This document shows positions 1-7,855 of a stretch of 64,000 bases of DNA, in pieces; the stretch's first letter is position 1; every line of letters begins with the position of its first letter. The notes beneath the pieces were generated by a model that had not been told where the DNA came from, searched no databases, and was given only the letters and a program-made list of their open reading frames with translations. Source of the DNA: M3007 sp965249785 (GTDB lineage: Bacteria > Bacteroidota > Bacteroidia > Chitinophagales > Saprospiraceae); contig CBDFMU010000026.1 in the NCBI GenBank assembly GCA_965249785.1, positions 1-64,000 on the forward strand. The letters run 5' to 3'. The translations under genes and the position numbers were made by a program.

Positions 1-158
1 AGCGGCCCGATGCGCTGCTGTATTTTACGGACGGTTTTGCGGAGCCGCCGCTCTTTGCGCCGCAGGTTCCGGTGTTGTGGGTGATCAGTCGCCGGGGCTT
101 AGAAACGTCGCACCCGACCTGGCGAAAACTACCGGGAAAAAAATTGAAGTTGACGTAA
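1..158 (+). CDS. VWA-like domain protein, C-terminal end only
   Basis: Only the last 51 codons are in the window (reading frame from base 3 to a TAA at 156-158). They contain LYFTDGFAEPP, then a hydrophobic strand PVLWVISRRG and a short W..LPG tail. This resembles the C-terminal end of the VWA-like (DUF2201/COG3864) proteins, where the YFTDG strand carries a metal-site-like aspartate. Such genes usually follow a MoxR-type AAA ATPase gene, which would lie upstream of the window. The identification rests on a short fragment. No terminator follows; a palindromic repeat starts about 20 bases after the stop. Confidence 0.55.
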   Translation, partial: RPDALLYFTDGFAEPPLFAPQVPVLWVISRRGLETSHPTWRKLPGKKLKLT

Positions 159-180
159 TGCTCTGTTAGCCAACGTTTTT

Positions 181-260
181 GAGGATTGGAAGATTCGAGT
201 ATCTGATTAAAGCACTTGATAATCAGGTAATTGATCAAATACTCAAATATTCGCATCCTC
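181..260. repeat. intergenic palindromic repeat, copy 1 (GAGG...CCTC type)
   Basis: An AT-rich imperfect palindrome bounded by GAGGATTGG on the left and GCATCCTC on the right. It shares the words TTGATAATC, AATTGATC and ACTCAAATA with the element at 59787-59858. It fills the space upstream of the Nfu gene, and the spurious upstream extension of that gene's frame (from 231) runs through it. It is probably a non-coding dispersed repeat. Confidence 0.65.
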
Positions 261-347
261 CGAAAATTTAGCGTAGGGCATGTTAAACCAAGTTGCCGTC
301 GCGGTGTTATCTTTGTCTGGATTTTTATCAATCAAGTCATACAAAAG

Positions 348-956
348 ATGGAAGCAGTAGCCAAAAGCCCCGTGATGTTGTACACGGAGGAAACCCCGAA
401 TCCCGAATCCCTGAAATACGTCACCAACCGGATGCTGTATCGCGGCATCGCTGAGTTTAAAGAAAAAGACATTGCTGCCGAATGGAGTCCGCTGGCCAAT
501 AGCCTGATGGAATTGGTGTACGTGAAGAGCGTTTATTTCAATAATAACTACGTCACCATTACGAAAGAATTCAATTACGAATGGGCGGATGTGATGCTCA
601 AATTGAAGGAATTTGTCAAAAATTACATCGAAAATGGCGGCGTAGTGATCAATGACGGCTTCGCAGAATATGCCGAGCAGTTGACGACGGCCAGCAACGC
701 CGTGCAGTTTACTGGCGAGGGCGGCGAAATCGCCAAGAAGGTAAAAGACCTGATTGATATGTATGTGAAGCCCGCCGTAGAAGGTGACGGTGGCAACATC
801 GAGTTCAAGGCTTTTGAAAATGGCAAAGTCTTCGTGACCATGCAGGGTTCTTGCAGCGGTTGCCCTTCCTCTACGGTTACTTTGAAAGCGGGCATCGAAG
901 GGATGCTGAAACGTATGGTGCCGGAAGTGACGGAGGTGGTGCAGGAAATGGCGTAA
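348..956 (+). CDS. NifU/Nfu family iron-sulfur cluster carrier
   Basis: A 202-residue protein with two domains: an Nfu N-terminal domain (about residues 8-100, starting VMLYTEETPNPESLKY) and a NifU C-terminal domain (about 125-200). The second carries GSCSGCPSS, whose CxxC cysteines bind a bridging Fe-S cluster between two subunits. Such proteins pass clusters to target enzymes in the cytoplasm. The frame is open back to 231, but that extension crosses a palindromic repeat and does not look like Nfu protein, so the ATG at 348 is chosen. A strong terminator follows at 1029-1066. The gene appears monocistronic. Confidence 0.92.
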   Translation: MEAVAKSPVMLYTEETPNPESLKYVTNRMLYRGIAEFKEKDIAAEWSPLANSLMELVYVKSVYFNNNYVTITKEFNYEWADVMLKLKEFVKNYIENGGVVINDGFAEYAEQLTTASNAVQFTGEGGEIAKKVKDLIDMYVKPAVEGDGGNIEFKAFENGKVFVTMQGSCSGCPSSTVTLKAGIEGMLKRMVPEVTEVVQEMA

Positions 957-1028
957 GTGTATCGCCGATCCCTGATCGGTAAAAAGGCTAGTGCGGCTTA
1001 ACCCGGCCCAATAAAAATTTTTTTCTTT

Positions 1029-1066
1029 ATCCCCGCCGAGCACTCGCTCAGCGGGGATATTTTTTT
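1029..1066 (+). terminator. intrinsic terminator after the Nfu gene
   Basis: ATCCCCGC (1029-1036) pairs with GCGGGGAT (1051-1058), with a further AGC/GCT inner pairing, and is followed by seven T from 1060. An A-rich complement on the other side means it could also act in the reverse direction, but no minus-strand gene ends here. Confidence 0.85.
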
Positions 1067-1087
1067 CAAATCTCTACCGTCGCCACG

Positions 1088-1095
1088 TACCTTTG
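1088..1095 (+). promoter_or_regulatory. possible -7 box upstream of the flippase gene
   Basis: TACCTTTG fits the Bacteroidota -7 consensus TAnnTTTG. It lies 112 bases before the flippase start and just after the Nfu terminator, so it is well placed to start a new transcript. No clear TTTG -33 box is seen at the expected distance, hence the modest confidence. Confidence 0.45.
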
Positions 1096-1206
1096 GCCGC
1101 GAATCAAAATAGGTCAGCGTCTTATGCTTTGGACAATAGTAATCAAAATGGGCGGTCAAAACGCGAATCCAACGTCCCAAGTCCAATAGTCCAAAGTCTA
1201 TAATTT

Positions 1207-2682
1207 ATGTCTTTAATCAAGAAATTGGCGAGTGAAACGGCGATCTACGGCCTAAGCAGCATTGTGGGGCGTTTCCTGAATTACCTGTTGGTACCGCTCT
1301 ACACCCGCACGCTCCTCCCCAGCGAGTATGGTATTTCGAACGAACTTTCGGCCTACGCCGGCTTTTTGATGGTGCTGTTTTCTTACCGCATGGAATCGGC
1401 TTTTTTCCGTTTTGGAACGCCGGTGGAAGATCGGGAGCGCACTTATTCCACTGCCGTTTGGTCGTTGCTGAGTAGCACAGCGGTGATTGTGGCCCTGATG
1501 TTTTTGTTTGCCCAGCCCATCGCCAATTTTTTGAACTATCCGGCTCACCCGGAATACATCCGCTGGTTTGCGCTGATCCTGGGGTTTGATTGCCTGACCG
1601 AATTACCTTTCGCCCGACTCCGTTTAGAGCAACGTCCCCGTCGGTTTGTTTTTGTCAAACTTACCTGGATTGCTACCAATATTGGACTCAATTTATTTTG
1701 GTTGCTTTTTTGCCCGTGGGCGGCCAAAAACGGCTGGAACTGGGTGTATTATGTCTGGTCGCCACAATTGGGTGTGGCGTATATATTTCTGGCGAATTTG
1801 TTGGCCAGTGGCATTACGCTGCTGCTTTTGCTGCCGCAATTACGGGCCATCCGCTGGCCATTAGATGGTGCATTATGGGTAAAAATGATGCGCTACGCCG
1901 GGCCGCTCATCATCGTGACCTTCGCAGGTGTTATCAATGAAATGCTGGATCGGGCCATTCTCACGCGCTTGTTACCCGGTACTTTGGAAGAAAATCGTGC
2001 CCAACTCGGCATCTACGCCGCCAACTACAAACTGGCGATGCTCATTACCCTGTTCACGCAGGCTTACCGCTATGCTGCCGAACCATTTTTCTTTCGCCAC
2101 GCGGCGGATAAAGATGCTTTGAAAATTCAGGCGAGTGCCACTAAGTGGTTTACTATTGCTGCTACGGTAGGAATGTTGGGTATCTTACTCTTTCTGGATG
2201 TGGTGAATGGTTTTGTAGGCAAAGACTTCCGGGCTGGACTAAATGTGGTGCCTATCTTGTTGGTTGCCAATCTGTTATTAGGCCTTTACTACAATTTCTC
2301 GGTGTGGTACCGATTGAAAGATCGCACGATGCTAGGGGCGTGGGTCTCGATAGGCGGAGCCATAATTACGCTCATTCTCAATTTTTTATGGGTACCGATC
2401 ATCGGTTATGTGGGTGCCGCCTGGGCAACTTTGGTCTGTTATGCGTTTATGTGCTGGACGACCTGGTACATCGGGCGGAAGCATCATTCTGTGCCATACG
2501 AAATGGGTCGAATGGGATTTTATGTGGCCGTGGCATTGGTGATGTTTGGGTTTAGTCGTTGGTTAGAGCCAGTTTTGCTGGCTTGGCCGATGTTGCTTTG
2601 GGCAATGCGTATAGGATTGTTTGTTGGATTTTTAGGATTGGTTTATGTTTTGGAGCGGGAAAAGAAAATGGTGGCAGTTTAA
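1207..2682 (+). CDS. polysaccharide flippase-like membrane protein (Wzx/MATE type)
   Basis: A 491-residue protein that is hydrophobic throughout, with about 12-14 predicted membrane helices. The N-terminus (MSLIKKLASETAIYGLSSI, then RFLNYLLVPLYTR) is the hallmark of the polysaccharide biosynthesis/oligosaccharide flippase family (MOP superfamily). Relatives move undecaprenyl-linked sugar units across the inner membrane for O-antigen, capsule or exopolysaccharide assembly. No glycosyltransferase genes are adjacent, so the substrate cannot be inferred. The ATG at 1207 directly gives the family-typical N-terminus. The next gene has its own promoter. Confidence 0.88.
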   Translation: MSLIKKLASETAIYGLSSIVGRFLNYLLVPLYTRTLLPSEYGISNELSAYAGFLMVLFSYRMESAFFRFGTPVEDRERTYSTAVWSLLSSTAVIVALMFLFAQPIANFLNYPAHPEYIRWFALILGFDCLTELPFARLRLEQRPRRFVFVKLTWIATNIGLNLFWLLFCPWAAKNGWNWVYYVWSPQLGVAYIFLANLLASGITLLLLLPQLRAIRWPLDGALWVKMMRYAGPLIIVTFAGVINEMLDRAILTRLLPGTLEENRAQLGIYAANYKLAMLITLFTQAYRYAAEPFFFRHAADKDALKIQASATKWFTIAATVGMLGILLFLDVVNGFVGKDFRAGLNVVPILLVANLLLGLYYNFSVWYRLKDRTMLGAWVSIGGAIITLILNFLWVPIIGYVGAAWATLVCYAFMCWTTWYIGRKHHSVPYEMGRMGFYVAVALVMFGFSRWLEPVLLAWPMLLWAMRIGLFVGFLGLVYVLEREKKMVAV

Positions 2683-2702
2683 TTTGTAAATTATAAATAG
2701 TA

Positions 2703-2710
2703 TATCTTTG
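2703..2710 (+). promoter_or_regulatory. -7 promoter box of the toxin-antitoxin operon
   Basis: TATCTTTG matches TAnnTTTG exactly and lies 32 bases before the antitoxin ATG at 2743. A TTTG at 2683-2686 is a possible -33 element, but its spacing of 16 is shorter than usual. The box sits inside the overlong upstream extension of the antitoxin frame, which supports the later ATG. Confidence 0.6.
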
Positions 2711-2742
2711 TGGTGTCACTAAACATACACACCGTTTTAGGT

Positions 2743-2985
2743 ATGAAAATGTTATCGCTAAAATTGCAAGAAGGTGTTTTTGCCGAGACAGAAGCCTTAT
2801 TGGCACAAATCAAGCAAAATCGGAATGCTTATATTAACGAAGCAGTTAGTTACTACAATCGCCTTCAAAAACGAATGTTGTTAGCGAAAAGGCTGCACGA
2901 AGAAAGCCGTCTTGTAGCGCAGAGCTCAATGGAAGTGCTAGAAGAAATGGAGCAAATAGAAGACGATAATTTGCTGCATTCTTAA
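2743..2985 (+). CDS. antitoxin of a MazEF-like pair (ribbon-helix-helix-like)
   Basis: An 80-residue charged protein that starts MKMLSLKLQEG and has a helical stretch NRNAYINEAVSYYNRLQKR, as in ribbon-helix-helix DNA-binding antitoxins. The acidic C-terminus (EVLEEMEQIEDDNLL) is suited to wrapping the toxin. The frame is open from 2710, but the promoter box at 2703-2710 favours the ATG at 2743. The toxin gene starts 11 bases after its stop, the usual antitoxin-first order. By family analogy the protein neutralises the toxin and represses its own promoter. The antitoxin call rests mostly on size, position and N-terminal pattern. Confidence 0.8.
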   Translation: MKMLSLKLQEGVFAETEALLAQIKQNRNAYINEAVSYYNRLQKRMLLAKRLHEESRLVAQSSMEVLEEMEQIEDDNLLHS

Positions 2986-2996
2986 CCCTAAACGCC

Positions 2997-3338
2997 ATGA
3001 TTAGCAAATATGAAGTCTGGATAGCAGATTTAAGTCCCCATTTTGGTACGGAGCCGGGTAAAATACGTCCAGTGGTAATCGTTCAAACGGACTTACTTAA
3101 TGGAAAACATCCTTCTACTATTGTTTGTCCGGTAACTACGCAAATCGTCAAAGGCGCAACATTACTGCGTATTCATCTGACCGCGGGCGAATCCGGTGTG
3201 GCAAACCCATCCGACATTCTAATAGATCAATTGCGCGCTATTGATAATCGCCGCTTCATGCGTAAACTTGGCACCTTGAATGCCCAAAAACAAAAGCAAG
3301 TAGATGAGAATCTGGGTATTATCCTTGATCTTTTCTGA
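2997..3338 (+). CDS. MazF/PemK-type endoribonuclease toxin
   Basis: A 113-residue protein of the PemK/MazF beta-barrel family, with the typical YEVWIADLSPHFGTEPGK start, the conserved arginine-proline pair in KIRPVVIVQ (Arg24) and the threonine of CPVTTQ (Thr47), the two positions used for RNA cleavage in MazF. These toxins cut single-stranded mRNA at short sequences under stress. It is complete and sits directly behind its antitoxin. It ends 2 bases before the stop of the converging metallo-hydrolase gene, so the 3' ends of the two transcripts probably overlap. Confidence 0.93.
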   Translation: MISKYEVWIADLSPHFGTEPGKIRPVVIVQTDLLNGKHPSTIVCPVTTQIVKGATLLRIHLTAGESGVANPSDILIDQLRAIDNRRFMRKLGTLNAQKQKQVDENLGIILDLF

Positions 3339-3340
3339 TT

Positions 3341-4774
3341 TCAAATCTTCTCCTCTTCTCCCAATTCCGGAATCCCCACCGCCTTAAAACCATGCTCCAA
3401 TAAATAATCCCGCCACTTTTCCTGTCGATCCAGCGTACCGTGCACCAACCAGATTTTTTTGACGGTCTCCGTTTGATTCTGGATCATCGCCAGCATCTCC
3501 ACCCGATCGCCGTGGGCGGAAAAGGAATCCATCACTTCTATATCCGCCAAAACTTGTTTGTGTTGGCCTAACACGTACACGCTTTTGGCTCCGTTTCGGA
3601 GTTGGCCGCCCGGCGTGTTGGGAGAGCAGTAACCAACAATCAAAAACGTGTTGCGTTGGTTCTCGATATTGTTCACTAAATGGTGCTGAATACGGCCAGC
3701 ATTCATCATACCCGAAGCCGAAATGATGATGCAAGGTTGCTGATTGGTATTCAATTGTTTGGAAGCTTCCACCGTGCGGATGTAAGATAAACCATTGAAT
3801 CCGAATGGGTTATTGTCGTCCATCATGTAGCGGTTTACGTCGGCATCGAAACATTCGGGGTGATTGACGAATACCTCCGTCGCATTTACTGCCAATGGAC
3901 TATCGATGAAAACGGGGACTTTTGGTAGTTTTCCTGCTTGCTGTAACCGGTCAAGCATATACACGATTTCCTGGGTACGCCCCACCGAAAAAGCCGGGAT
4001 AATTAGTTTGCCTTTTTTATCCACGCAGGTATGGTGAACGATTTCTAAGAAGCGTTCCACTTCGTCCGGCGCGGCTTCGTGTTCCCGGTCGCCGTAGGTG
4101 CTTTCGCAGATCAGATAGTCCAGTGGCGGCATCGGCAAAGGATCGTTAAGGATTGGGCGATTAGGCCGACCAATGTCGCCGCTGAAGCCCAGCCGAATGG
4201 TACGGTCGCCTTCCTTGATTTCGAGCGTCGTGGTTGCGCTACCCAGAATGTGACCCGCGTCGCGGTACAATACTCGCACATTGGGGTGAATATCAAACCA
4301 CTGCTCATAGTTATAACCAACGAACTGTTTCAACGTTTCTCCTACATCTTCTATAGTATAGAGCGGTGTGCGCTCCGGATCGGAAAAGGCTTTCTTATGA
4401 TTATAATATTCGGCATCGCCTTCCTGGATTTTGGCCGAATCCAGCAGCATAATGGCGCATAGATCACGGGTCGCCATCGTGCCATATATCCTGCCTTTGA
4501 ATCCGTTGTTGACTAATTTCGGCACCCGCCCAGTATGGTCAATGTGGGCATGGCTCAGCACCAGACAACCAATGTCGGCGGGATTGAACAGCCATTTTTC
4601 ATTGAAATGCTCCATAGGAGAAGCAGGTGCATTCTCTTCTCTGGCCTGACCATCATCATCGCCGCCGCCCTGATACAGGCCGCAGTCGAGCAGTATTTGG
4701 AAGCCATCTTCTAAGGTGAGCAGGTGGGCCGAGCCGGTCACTTCGCGGGCGGCACCGCAGAATTTTATGGTCAT
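3341..4774 (-). CDS. MBL-fold beta-CASP RNA-processing hydrolase
   Basis: A 477-residue protein combining a metallo-beta-lactamase domain (HAHIDH at residues 75-80 binds two zinc ions; SGDIGR follows) with a beta-CASP domain and the C-terminal motifs ASGMMNAGRI, SAHGDR and HGTL. This is the CPSF/Ysh1-like exoribonuclease family that acts on RNA in the cytoplasm. All metal ligands that can be recognised are present. It is the last of a minus-strand run (8854 to 3341), 58 bases behind the Omp85-like gene, though co-transcription with those envelope genes is not proven. Confidence 0.9.
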   Translation of the reverse strand: MTIKFCGAAREVTGSAHLLTLEDGFQILLDCGLYQGGGDDDGQAREENAPASPMEHFNEKWLFNPADIGCLVLSHAHIDHTGRVPKLVNNGFKGRIYGTMATRDLCAIMLLDSAKIQEGDAEYYNHKKAFSDPERTPLYTIEDVGETLKQFVGYNYEQWFDIHPNVRVLYRDAGHILGSATTTLEIKEGDRTIRLGFSGDIGRPNRPILNDPLPMPPLDYLICESTYGDREHEAAPDEVERFLEIVHHTCVDKKGKLIIPAFSVGRTQEIVYMLDRLQQAGKLPKVPVFIDSPLAVNATEVFVNHPECFDADVNRYMMDDNNPFGFNGLSYIRTVEASKQLNTNQQPCIIISASGMMNAGRIQHHLVNNIENQRNTFLIVGYCSPNTPGGQLRNGAKSVYVLGQHKQVLADIEVMDSFSAHGDRVEMLAMIQNQTETVKKIWLVHGTLDRQEKWRDYLLEHGFKAVGIPELGEEEKI

Positions 4775-4832
4775 AAGTGCGTGTGTCTCAATTCAGTCGG
4801 AAAAGTAGGGATAATCCAAATGTCAGATAAAT

Positions 4833-6701
4833 TTAAAATAAACTCACATACCCCAAGTGAAACTTAGTTGATCTCAAATCCACGCCCTGCCCTACATCGC
4901 GGCGACCCACCGCAGCACTGATGCCAAAAATACCGGCCTTGGTTTCAAAGTTTAAGCCAACGCCCAGCCCAAGTGGACGCAGAAATATTCGGGTGTTATT
5001 GGTAATATTTTCCAGATAGCCATAATCGCTAAAGACCGCGAGGTAAGAATTAATACCGATTAATAGTCGAAATTCAGCCGTTGCTACGGCGAAACGGGTG
5101 GCAAACAGGCTTTCCTCATCAAAACCCCGGAGCAGTTTAGTGCCTCCCAAACGGTATTGTTCGTTAGCAAAAACTTTCTTTTTCGCCAGAATATCGCCAC
5201 CACGCAAGCCGAATTTGAAAGTACTGCGCTCCATAAATGGCAGATAAGCTTCCACATTATATTCCACCCGAAACCGCGTAGTGCGTCCGGCCACGCTATC
5301 GTACAGGGTGGCAAAACGGAAATTCGGGTCGTCCGGGTCATGGAGACTTTCGATTTGGTTATTGCGCTGTACGGTATTAAATCCGGCGACTGTTTTCAAT
5401 GACATATCCCAGCCGCGCCGGGGATTGAAGCGGTAATCCAGCCGATTCAGGCGGGTTTCGAGGCCAAATCCGTTTTGCCGCAGGTCGAGATTAGCGGGCA
5501 GGCGACGGGTTTGCAGCACCGTCAGAGTGTCCACTTTTTGGAGCGAGGAGCTGGTGTTTTGCCAAAAAAACTTGACAAAATCGTCGCCAGTAAACAGATA
5601 TTGCACACCGAGTTCAGCCTGCGCGTCCACCCAGGTGCTGTCGCGCCGAAAAATGCGCAACTGTCCTTCCACGCCAAAAGGCGTTCCCAAAAGATAAGGG
5701 ACACCTGCCTGCACGTCCAGTTTTTGGGTTTCCGGGCGCAGCCGCTCGAATTCTACTGTGAAGTGTTCACCCAGGTTCAAGGCGTTTTGAAAAGCCGCGC
5801 TGAGCGAACCAGTTACCAGCAGTTTGCCGGTCGTACTATTGGGCAACAGACCGAGAATGAAATCGAAGCGGCTGGCGCGTTTTTTCTGCAAAAATAAATT
5901 CACCGTGGCTTCCTCGCCGGCAAAAGTGATACTTGGATTGCCGGTTGTTTCTACAAAAAGTAGTGTCCGTAGCTGATCGCGAAGGCGCAATACTTGGGCG
6001 CGACTGTAGGCACTGCCGGGGCGTAAACCCAGATAATTGGGCAAAAAGGCTGCTGGTAGCCGGACATCACCATTGATTTTTATGCCTTTGAAGGTCACAA
6101 ATCGGTTTGGTACAACTTGTACCACCGCCGACATACCGCCATCATCAGTGACCATAATACTATCCAACCCCACGGTAGCGAAAGGGTAACCATGATTCTC
6201 GGCTTGCTCCAATAGCCTCCGTTCGAGAGCCAGCAAAGCATCGTAGTACAGGGGTTTTTCAGAAAAATGTTTTGACCGAAAACCGGCGGATTCCAGCCAT
6301 TTATCATGATCGGAAGTACTGGAACGTAGTTGTACCCAGCGCATAGCCGGACCTACATACAGCTGGGCAAAGATATCGCTACCATTATGTCGCAGGCTAT
6401 CGAGAGAGGCAGTTAAGTAAGTGTTGGTGCGCAGGTGCTGCATCAAAGCCGTACAAACAATGGTATAATTAGTGCTGTCCGGTATACGAAAGGTAAGCGT
6501 ATCGGATTGATTGTCAATTGGTTGGAAGCGAAAGCCATGCAGGATTTCGGTAAGTGCCGGTCGGTCTTCTGCACTGATGGACAAGCGAAGCGACTGGGCG
6601 GAAAGATGGAAGGAGAGGAGTAGGAGTAAAACCCCTCCCCAGCAAGGAAGGGGAACCTGATTGTGGTGCTTTCGGTGGATGGCCAGTACCTTGAGAATCA
6701 T
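4833..6701 (-). CDS. Omp85 (BamA/TamA-type) outer-membrane protein
   Basis: A 622-residue protein. After an N-terminal hydrophobic stretch ending SFHLSAQS it has a POTRA-like region (about residues 30-260; RFVTFKGIKINGDV, LGLRPGSAY), then a C-terminal beta-barrel. The barrel holds LLRGFDEES, matching the conserved RGF motif of the Omp85 barrel lumen loop. Omp85 proteins insert or export proteins at the outer membrane. The frame is open to 6731, but only with a TTG start; the first ATG is at 6701. A GC-rich palindrome (6631-6657) lies inside the signal-peptide region and supplies VPLPCWGG, making the n-region oddly long. Lipid or surface-protein handling is equally possible. Confidence 0.83.
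   Translation of the reverse strand: MILKVLAIHRKHHNQVPLPCWGGVLLLLLSFHLSAQSLRLSISAEDRPALTEILHGFRFQPIDNQSDTLTFRIPDSTNYTIVCTALMQHLRTNTYLTASLDSLRHNGSDIFAQLYVGPAMRWVQLRSSTSDHDKWLESAGFRSKHFSEKPLYYDALLALERRLLEQAENHGYPFATVGLDSIMVTDDGGMSAVVQVVPNRFVTFKGIKINGDVRLPAAFLPNYLGLRPGSAYSRAQVLRLRDQLRTLLFVETTGNPSITFAGEEATVNLFLQKKRASRFDFILGLLPNSTTGKLLVTGSLSAAFQNALNLGEHFTVEFERLRPETQKLDVQAGVPYLLGTPFGVEGQLRIFRRDSTWVDAQAELGVQYLFTGDDFVKFFWQNTSSSLQKVDTLTVLQTRRLPANLDLRQNGFGLETRLNRLDYRFNPRRGWDMSLKTVAGFNTVQRNNQIESLHDPDDPNFRFATLYDSVAGRTTRFRVEYNVEAYLPFMERSTFKFGLRGGDILAKKKVFANEQYRLGGTKLLRGFDEESLFATRFAVATAEFRLLIGINSYLAVFSDYGYLENITNNTRIFLRPLGLGVGLNFETKAGIFGISAAVGRRDVGQGVDLRSTKFHLGYVSLF
6631..6657. repeat. short GC-rich palindrome inside a signal-peptide region
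   Basis: ACCCCTCCCC and AAGGGGAACC flank a small loop containing AGCAAGG. It lies within the first 25 codons of the Omp85-like gene. It resembles in composition the larger CCCTCC/GGAGGG inserts at 29479-29683 and 47410-47508, but it is shorter and the relationship is less certain. Confidence 0.5.
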
Positions 6702-6815
6702 ATATCTATCAGGACGCTGACAGTGGTTCAACGGTTGCCAGTAGGGAAACCGTTGCGGTTGCCCAAACCCTGCTATTAACCCCGAACCCTCTTATTCCCA
6801 GTTTATAAATAAACC

Positions 6816-7694
6816 TTAGGCCCGACGTATACCAGTCTCGTCTGAAATAGGAATATTCGGCACAAGCCAGCTGGTGAGCCTTTCAGCTATCCAGAGAATA
6901 GGGAACCAAATGGCGACCAACAACCAAACGGACAGATTAAGATACACCAGCCACATAAATACGTCAATAAGAAGCACAATGGCGATGATCCAGGTAATGA
7001 CCAGTAGCATGGCAGCGGCATTCTGGTGGGCAGAAACGATCCAGCGACCGACGATAATACGTCCGTAATTGTTGATAAGGCTTTCGGTGGCTGCTGTCTT
7101 AGCCACGTAGCGACATAGCCCGGCGAAGCAGATCAGAATCACGATAACGCTGCTGAATATCCACATAATAAAGGCCCAGACTGGTCGAATGGTTTGCCAG
7201 GCGGCTCCTTTCCAGCCAGTTATTTTATCCTTGGCCTCATTGATATTGCTGGCTACTTTCGAGCTGTCGAGCATGTGACTTACATCGAGGCCACCACCTT
7301 GTTTGGGCCGGATGGGATCATTACTGGGTTCGTTCACGCGCACGGCCTGAGCAGTGGCCTCCGGTACGTTAGTTGGCGTATCCGGCGATTCAGGACGAAT
7401 AGTGGAAGTCTTGCCATTATTTACAATCTGTATACCAACTAAGTGACCGGCATTGTCTTCGTTGGAGAAGAAAGGTTCGTTGAACAGCAAGTATTGGTAG
7501 GTTTTTTTCCCCGTGCCTTTGCGCTTTAATACTGCTTTCTGAAAGATAAATTTAACAGTACCAACCGGGTGATCATTCTCATATCGAAAAGTGCCCAGGT
7601 ACCGCTCCACTTGCTGAGCCTTGGTTTCAGCAAAAACGGGTAAGGCCGTGCAGAGGGCCAGCACAAGGCACAATAGCCGAGGGAACTTGTTCAT
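6816..7694 (-). CDS. exported membrane protein of unknown function
   Basis: A 292-residue protein I do not recognise. A signal peptide (MNKFPRLLCLVLALCTALPVFA) is followed by a periplasmic part of about 140 residues rich in beta-like sequence (KAQQVERYLGTFRYENDHPVG, the polar GGGLDVSHML linker) and then four hydrophobic helices from about residue 175 to 275, separated by a short polar segment. It lies between the transglycosylase-like lipoprotein (161 bases upstream) and the Omp85-like gene (114 bases downstream), all on the minus strand, so a shared envelope role is a guess from position only. Confidence 0.75.
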   Translation of the reverse strand: MNKFPRLLCLVLALCTALPVFAETKAQQVERYLGTFRYENDHPVGTVKFIFQKAVLKRKGTGKKTYQYLLFNEPFFSNEDNAGHLVGIQIVNNGKTSTIRPESPDTPTNVPEATAQAVRVNEPSNDPIRPKQGGGLDVSHMLDSSKVASNINEAKDKITGWKGAAWQTIRPVWAFIMWIFSSVIVILICFAGLCRYVAKTAATESLINNYGRIIVGRWIVSAHQNAAAMLLVITWIIAIVLLIDVFMWLVYLNLSVWLLVAIWFPILWIAERLTSWLVPNIPISDETGIRRA

Positions 7695-7855
7695 GTAGAG
7701 GGATATTTGTTGCTATTTCAGGTCATACACTGGCTGGCGGGCGGATTATAAGTAACCATTTTGAGGTATCAAAAACCGTGCGAGAAAGGATTTTGATCTT
7801 TGAAGTGGTCTGAAGAACGCAAAGGTATTAAAAAAACTTTTTAAATCATTCCGCA

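Noticed and set aside
243..1043. 266-codon minus-strand frame opposite the Nfu gene
   Set aside because: It is antisense to a clear Nfu protein, is His/Phe-rich in the way of antisense frames, and shows no domain.
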